A DNA stretch of 57,775 bases from Bryobacterales bacterium (GTDB lineage: Bacteria > Acidobacteriota > Terriglobia > Bryobacterales > UBA6623). The translations under genes were made by a program, and so were the position numbers. The notes beneath the pieces were generated by a model, which saw nothing but the letters and a program-made list of their open reading frames with translations, was not told the origin of the DNA and searched no databases. The DNA is taken from positions 1 through 57,775 of the forward strand of contig JAPPMB010000139.1 of assembly GCA_028819255.1 (NCBI GenBank), read 5' to 3'. Below, piece after piece: positions 53,537-57,775 of the stretch. Numbering within the stretch: the first letter of the stretch is position 1; every line of letters begins with the position of its first letter.

Positions 53537-55645
53537 ATGCGCTGGCCGATCCCGCTGTTGGCGGGCCTGATCGCTCTGGGGTGCGCGGATTCCCGCCGCC
53601 GGCCGACCTCCGGCTACGATACGTGGGAGGTCTACGGCGGCGGTCCCGAGCAGCGCCGCTACTCGCGTCTCGATCAGATCCGTCCCGGCAATGTCTCGGA
53701 GCTGGAGATTGCGTGGCGGTTCGACACCGGCGACGAGTTTCCCGGCTCGCAGTTGCAGTTCAATCCGCTGGTTGCGGAGGGGATCCTGTACGGGCTCAGC
53801 CCCAACGGACGGGTTTTCGCTCTGGATGCGGAGACAGGTCAGGAGGTCTGGACCCGCAGGCTCGCGGTCGATGGCGCGCCCTTCCAGGGACGAACCCAGA
53901 ACCGCGGTTTCATGCACTGGCGCGACGGGGACGACTCTCGGATCTATACCGGTGTTCGGCACCTGCTCTTCGCGCTGGACGCCCGCACGGGCGAGACGGT
54001 CGAGGAATTCGGAGACGGAGGCGCCATCGATCTGCGCAGGCATCTGCAGCCCAGAGCGATGGAGCTGTCGGTGAGCCTGCGGACACCGGGCGTTGTCTAC
54101 AGGGATCTGCTGATCGTCGGGAGCGTTGTCAGCGAGACGCTGCCCAGTGCTCCCGGCGACATCCGGGCGTTCGACGCGTCGACGGGCGAGCTGCGATGGA
54201 GCTTTCACACGATTCCGCACCCGGGCGAACCAGGGCACGAGACGTGGCCGCCGGATGGGTGGAAGACCCACGGGGGGGCCAACTCGTGGGCCGGCATGGC
54301 GCTCGACGAGGAGCGCGGCCTCGTTTTCGCCGGAACCGGATCCGGCGCTTTCGACTTCTGGGGAGGGAACCGCCATGGCGACAACCTCTACGCGAATTCG
54401 CTCCTGAGCCTGAGGGCTGCGACCGGCGAACTGGTGTGGCACCACCAGTTCATCCAGCACGACGTCTGGGACATGGACGTGCCGGCCCCGCCCGTTCTTG
54501 TGACGGTGGAACGCGAGGGCCAGCTGATCGACGCCGTAGCCGTTTCCACCAAGATGAGCATGGTCTATGTATTCGACCGTGAGACCGGCCAGCCGCTGTT
54601 CCCGATGAAGGAGATCGAGATTCTGCCGTCCGACGTACCCGGCGAGCAGCTCGTCCGGCGGCAGCTCGTGCCCGCTGCCCCGCCGCCGCTCGGAAGACAG
54701 GGGCTGTCCGAGCAGGACCTCACGACGCGCACGCCGGAGGCGCACGAGGCGGTGCTCAAGCGCTTTCGGCAGGTTCGCAGCAGGGGCATGTTCACACCTC
54801 CCAGCCTGCAGGGGACGGTCATCTTTCCGGGATTTGACGGCGGTGCCGAGTGGGGCGGCCAGGCGTTCGACCCGGAGACCGGGCTGCTGTACGTGAACGT
54901 GAACGAGATGGCCTGGATTCACAGGCTCGTCGAGCGGGAGGAAATCGGCGGCGCCGTCAGCGGCAAGCGTCTCTACCAGCGGAGTTGTGCGGCCTGCCAT
55001 CTCGACGACCTCAGCGGAACACCTCCGAACTTCCCGTCACTCCGGGAGCTCTCGATGACTGACTCTGACTTCGTCAAGGTCGTCCGGAGCGGGACGGGAC
55101 GCATGCCGGCCTTTCCCCATCTCAGCGAGAGCGCTGCGGCGGCCATAGCGGACTTCGTGCTGCAGGGCGATGTCGAATCGGAGGTCAGGATATCGAGGTC
55201 GGATCTCGGGGCCGAGTCCCCCTACACGCACGACGGCTACAACAGGTTTCTCGATCCGGACGGATACCCGGCCATCAAGCCGCCTTGGGGCACGCTCAAC
55301 GCCGTGAACCTCGACACAGGCGAGATTGACTGGCGGGTGCCGTTGGGCGAGTTTCCGGAACTGACTGCCCAGGGAGTGCCGCAGACGGGAAGCGAGAACT
55401 ATGGAGGTCCTGTGGTCACGGCGAGCGGGCTCCTGTTCATCGGCGCCACGGCAAGGGACAGGAAGTTCCGCGCGTTCGACAAGCTGACGGGGGATCTGCT
55501 CTGGGAGACGACACTGCCGGCAGGCGGCAACGCGACTCCCGCCGTGTACGAGGCAGGCGGCCGGCAGTTCGTCGTGATTGCCGCAGGCGGGGGAAAGACC
55601 GGCGGCATTTCAGGGGGGAGCTACGTGGCCTTCGCGCTGCCCTGA
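53537..55645 (+). CDS. PQQ-dependent dehydrogenase with inserted cytochrome c domain
   Basis: 702 aa from ATG 53537 (53516 possible). Signal MRWPIPLLAGLIALGCADS with probable lipid-attached Cys16. Eight-bladed propeller of quinoproteins: TWEVYGGGPEQRRYSRLDQI, VFALDAETGQEVWTRRL, GLVFAGTGSGAFDFWGGN, HQFIQHDVWDMDVPAPP and GGPVVTASGLLFIGATARD. A heme c site CAACH lies at about 484-488 between blades, followed by GTGRMPAFPHLS with a possible axial Met. Acts in the periplasm, oxidising an alcohol or sugar and passing electrons through its own heme. PQQ synthesis genes are not in the window. Confidence 0.9.
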   Translation: MRWPIPLLAGLIALGCADSRRRPTSGYDTWEVYGGGPEQRRYSRLDQIRPGNVSELEIAWRFDTGDEFPGSQLQFNPLVAEGILYGLSPNGRVFALDAETGQEVWTRRLAVDGAPFQGRTQNRGFMHWRDGDDSRIYTGVRHLLFALDARTGETVEEFGDGGAIDLRRHLQPRAMELSVSLRTPGVVYRDLLIVGSVVSETLPSAPGDIRAFDASTGELRWSFHTIPHPGEPGHETWPPDGWKTHGGANSWAGMALDEERGLVFAGTGSGAFDFWGGNRHGDNLYANSLLSLRAATGELVWHHQFIQHDVWDMDVPAPPVLVTVEREGQLIDAVAVSTKMSMVYVFDRETGQPLFPMKEIEILPSDVPGEQLVRRQLVPAAPPPLGRQGLSEQDLTTRTPEAHEAVLKRFRQVRSRGMFTPPSLQGTVIFPGFDGGAEWGGQAFDPETGLLYVNVNEMAWIHRLVEREEIGGAVSGKRLYQRSCAACHLDDLSGTPPNFPSLRELSMTDSDFVKVVRSGTGRMPAFPHLSESAAAAIADFVLQGDVESEVRISRSDLGAESPYTHDGYNRFLDPDGYPAIKPPWGTLNAVNLDTGEIDWRVPLGEFPELTAQGVPQTGSENYGGPVVTASGLLFIGATARDRKFRAFDKLTGDLLWETTLPAGGNATPAVYEAGGRQFVVIAAGGGKTGGISGGSYVAFALP

Positions 55646-55717
55646 CGTCGAATCACGGGATTCGCTGATACGATCGAACGGGAGTCGTGCAGGGCAGGCG
55701 GCTCCCCGTCGAATCGC

Positions 55718-57775
55718 ATGCAGAAGTCGCTGCGGGCACTGCTTGTCCTGGCGGCTGCGGCCGTCATCGGCCACGTGGTGCGTGACTACGTCGGGTCGCG
55801 CGGCCCCCCCCTCCCGATTCCGCTTGATGCGCTGCCGACTCTGGCCGAGGACATGGACGCCCGCTCGCTGGGCTGGCGCTGGACGCAGTCCACCGGCGAC
55901 TCCACCCGCATCGAGGTCAGCGCCGCGGGCTTTGTGCAGGGCGCCGACGGGCGAGAGACGGTGTTGCGCTCTGTGGTGCTGAAGATCTTCCACGATGAGT
56001 CCGGTAACCGGGACCGGATCGAGAGCGCCGAGATGCGCATGCTGGCCAGCGGGGAGCTCTACAGCGAAGGCGAGACGATCATTGCCCTGGGAGTCTCCGA
56101 CAGGGAGGGGACGGATCCGGTCGTTGCTCGCACAGCGGGTGTGATCTTCGAGCCGTCACGGAGTCGTGCCCGGACCGACAGACCCGTGAGGTACGAGTTT
56201 CAGGACGGCTACGGGACCTCGCACGGCGCCGACTACGACGCCGGGGCCGGAACGCTCAGAATGCTTTCCGAAGTCCGCCTGCACCGCCTTGGCAGCGGCT
56301 TCGAGGCTGCGTCTGCGCTCCAGGCCGGCGGTCTCCTCTATCGCGAGGGCGAGGCGCGCATCGACCTTTCCGGAGGCGTCTCTTTCCGGCAGGGCGGACG
56401 GTGGATGGAATGCGAGACTGCGACTCTGTGGCTGGAGGACGGGCGTGTCACGCGGGTCGATGGCGCGGGTTCCGTCGGGGGCGAGCGGACGTCCGGGCGA
56501 GAGACGGCCTTTTCGGCTCCCCGCGTGGAGGCCGGGTTTGGTCCGGAGGGGGGGCTGGCGGTCGTCCGGGGACGTGGCGGAACGCAGTTCGAGTCGTTGG
56601 AGTCCGGCCAGCGTTTGGAGGTGCGAGGCGACGCAGTCGACTTGCATTACGCCTCGGATTCCGGCGGGGGCCGGAGCCGGCTGCGGACTGTCCATGCGCG
56701 GGAGTCTGCGTATGCCGGCATGCATGTCGCGGGGTCCGGGTTGAAGACCACTGTTCGGTCGGACGGGCTGATGCTCGAGATGCGTCCCGGCTCGGCGGAA
56801 ATCGACCGCGTCGAGACATTGCACCGCGGAACGCTCAGCCAGAGCCAGGTCGATGGGACCGGTCCCCGCCGGACGCTGGAGGCGGATCGGATTCGTCTCG
56901 CGCACGCAGGGGACGCCCGGACACTTGGGCTGTTGGCGACGGGCGCCGCCAGCCTCGTCCAAGGCTCCGGCGAACCCGGAGGCCCGGCCCTGCGAAGCTG
57001 GAGTGAACGCTTGGAGGCGGAATTCGATCCGGAGACATCCGGGATTTCCCGAATCCGTCAGCGGGGGATGTTCCGGTTCGAGGAAGGGCCGGTCGGCCAG
57101 GGGCCGCCCAGGCGGGGTTCGGCAGGCCAGGCTGTCATCGACCTTGACAGCGGCCAGATCACCCTCACGGGATCGGCTGCCGTCTCGGACGGGGAGAGCC
57201 GGATCTCTGCGGACCGGATCGACCTTGATCGCGAGAGCGGCCGGCTGGCGGGCCGCGGCAGCGTTGCCGCTCACTTTGCTCCGGCCGCCGAAGGCGCCGA
57301 GAAGCCGCTGCCGACAGGTCTCTTCGCCGGCCAGGAGCCGCTCTACGCCGCTGCGGACGAGCTGGAATCGGATCCCGAGCGTGCCATGATCGAGTACCGA
57401 GGCGGCGCAAGGCTCTGGCAGGGAGGCAGCCGCATCGACGCCGACCTGATCGCGGTGGACAGCGAAGCGCTCGCGGTGCGGGCGAGCGGCTCCCTCAAGG
57501 CCTCGTGGGTCGACGCCGAGGATTCCGGGCGCGACCGCCCTGAGCGCTCGGAGATCGCCGCCGCCGAGATGATCTACGAGGAATCCAGTGGGGAAGCCGT
57601 CTTCCGTGGCGGCGTAGACTTTCGGCGCGGCGGGATGCGCGCTCTCTCGGACGAGTTGCGCACGAGCCTCGGAGGTGCGTCGAAGGACCGTGGGTCGAGC
57701 GCCGTCGCGACCGGGAGCGTAAGGATTGTCGCACTCGCCGCCGGCGCCGGGACCCGCGGCTTCGGCGACCGTGCC
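55718..57775 (+). CDS. Long LptA/LptC/OstA-like lipopolysaccharide-transport protein, 3'-truncated by window edge
   Basis: At least 686 residues; the end lies outside. A single N-terminal helix (LRALLVLAAAAVIGHVV), then a chain of beta-jellyroll-like repeats of the OstA fold, such as AGTLRMLSEVRLHRLGSG, LYREGEARIDLSGGVSFRQGG, LTGSAAVSDGESRISADRI, AMIEYRGGARLWQGGSRIDAD and AVFRGGVDFRRGG. LptC plus LptA together are about 380 residues in E. coli; this single chain is already nearly twice that. It may form the anchor and the bridge for lipopolysaccharide in one protein. The assignment rests on repeat pattern, not on a signature motif. Confidence 0.7.
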   Translation, partial: MQKSLRALLVLAAAAVIGHVVRDYVGSRGPPLPIPLDALPTLAEDMDARSLGWRWTQSTGDSTRIEVSAAGFVQGADGRETVLRSVVLKIFHDESGNRDRIESAEMRMLASGELYSEGETIIALGVSDREGTDPVVARTAGVIFEPSRSRARTDRPVRYEFQDGYGTSHGADYDAGAGTLRMLSEVRLHRLGSGFEAASALQAGGLLYREGEARIDLSGGVSFRQGGRWMECETATLWLEDGRVTRVDGAGSVGGERTSGRETAFSAPRVEAGFGPEGGLAVVRGRGGTQFESLESGQRLEVRGDAVDLHYASDSGGGRSRLRTVHARESAYAGMHVAGSGLKTTVRSDGLMLEMRPGSAEIDRVETLHRGTLSQSQVDGTGPRRTLEADRIRLAHAGDARTLGLLATGAASLVQGSGEPGGPALRSWSERLEAEFDPETSGISRIRQRGMFRFEEGPVGQGPPRRGSAGQAVIDLDSGQITLTGSAAVSDGESRISADRIDLDRESGRLAGRGSVAAHFAPAAEGAEKPLPTGLFAGQEPLYAAADELESDPERAMIEYRGGARLWQGGSRIDADLIAVDSEALAVRASGSLKASWVDAEDSGRDRPERSEIAAAEMIYEESSGEAVFRGGVDFRRGGMRALSDELRTSLGGASKDRGSSAVATGSVRIVALAAGAGTRGFGDRA

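Overview
The window is GC-rich DNA from a Gram-negative bacterium. An outer-membrane lifestyle is indicated by the TonB/ExbB/ExbD system, a long LptA/OstA-like protein, lipoprotein signals and Tat-type signals. The gene mix (Ser/Thr kinase with a C-terminal propeller, DUF885 lipoprotein, two DUF3604 proteins, cytochrome c/copper monooxygenase, tgt-yajC-secD-secF followed by tonB-exbB-exbD-exbD-TPR) is most like Acidobacteriota. That placement is inference from gene content; no rRNA or tRNA gene was found to test it.

Layout. 1-740: 3'-truncated Tat-exported epoxide-hydrolase-like enzyme (minus). 741-4185: mobile DNA. It holds a complete IS4-family element with inverted ends and an 11-bp flanking duplication, directly beside an IS3-family element that cuts off the 5' part of a small gene. 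Both transposases carry frameshifts. 4182-9374: a one-helix mini-protein coupled to a sodium:solute symporter, then dnaE. 9434-12443: two c-type cytochrome proteins (one fused to a copper monooxygenase), a rhodanese and a 2[4Fe-4S] ferredoxin. 12531-14546: ISAs1 transposase remnant and about 1.1 kb of decayed DNA. 14547-24944: housekeeping core, tgt-yajC-secD-secF-tonB, exbB-exbD-exbD-TPR with an intrinsic terminator, then rel. 25011-30230: DUF3604 protein and a broken restriction-modification gene that lost its methyltransferase motif IV. 30306-57775: accessory metabolism, including SDR, DUF885, a radical-SAM/FAD-oxidoreductase pair, FAH-family dehydratase, dipeptidase, HD hydrolase, HyuA, kinase, SanA-like protein, sulfatase, two FMN hydroxyacid dehydrogenases, a second DUF3604 protein, pentonate dehydratase, PQQ dehydrogenase and the 5' part of an OstA-like gene.

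How parts fit. The Sec genes and TonB/Exb genes serve envelope export and outer-membrane energy transfer. The pentonate dehydratase and the KdaD-type FAH protein could be two consecutive steps of non-phosphorylating pentose oxidation. Several exported oxidases (PQQ, FMN, copper/heme) point to periplasmic oxidation of organic substrates. Several monocistronic genes have a TAnnnT-like box 6-10 bases before the start codon, suggesting leaderless mRNAs, whereas operon-internal genes such as exbB and exbD have strong AGGAGG sites.

I did not find a system I could call new with confidence. The best leads are the radical-SAM/FAD pair, the cytochrome/monooxygenase pair, the degenerate second FMN enzyme and the promoter pattern.
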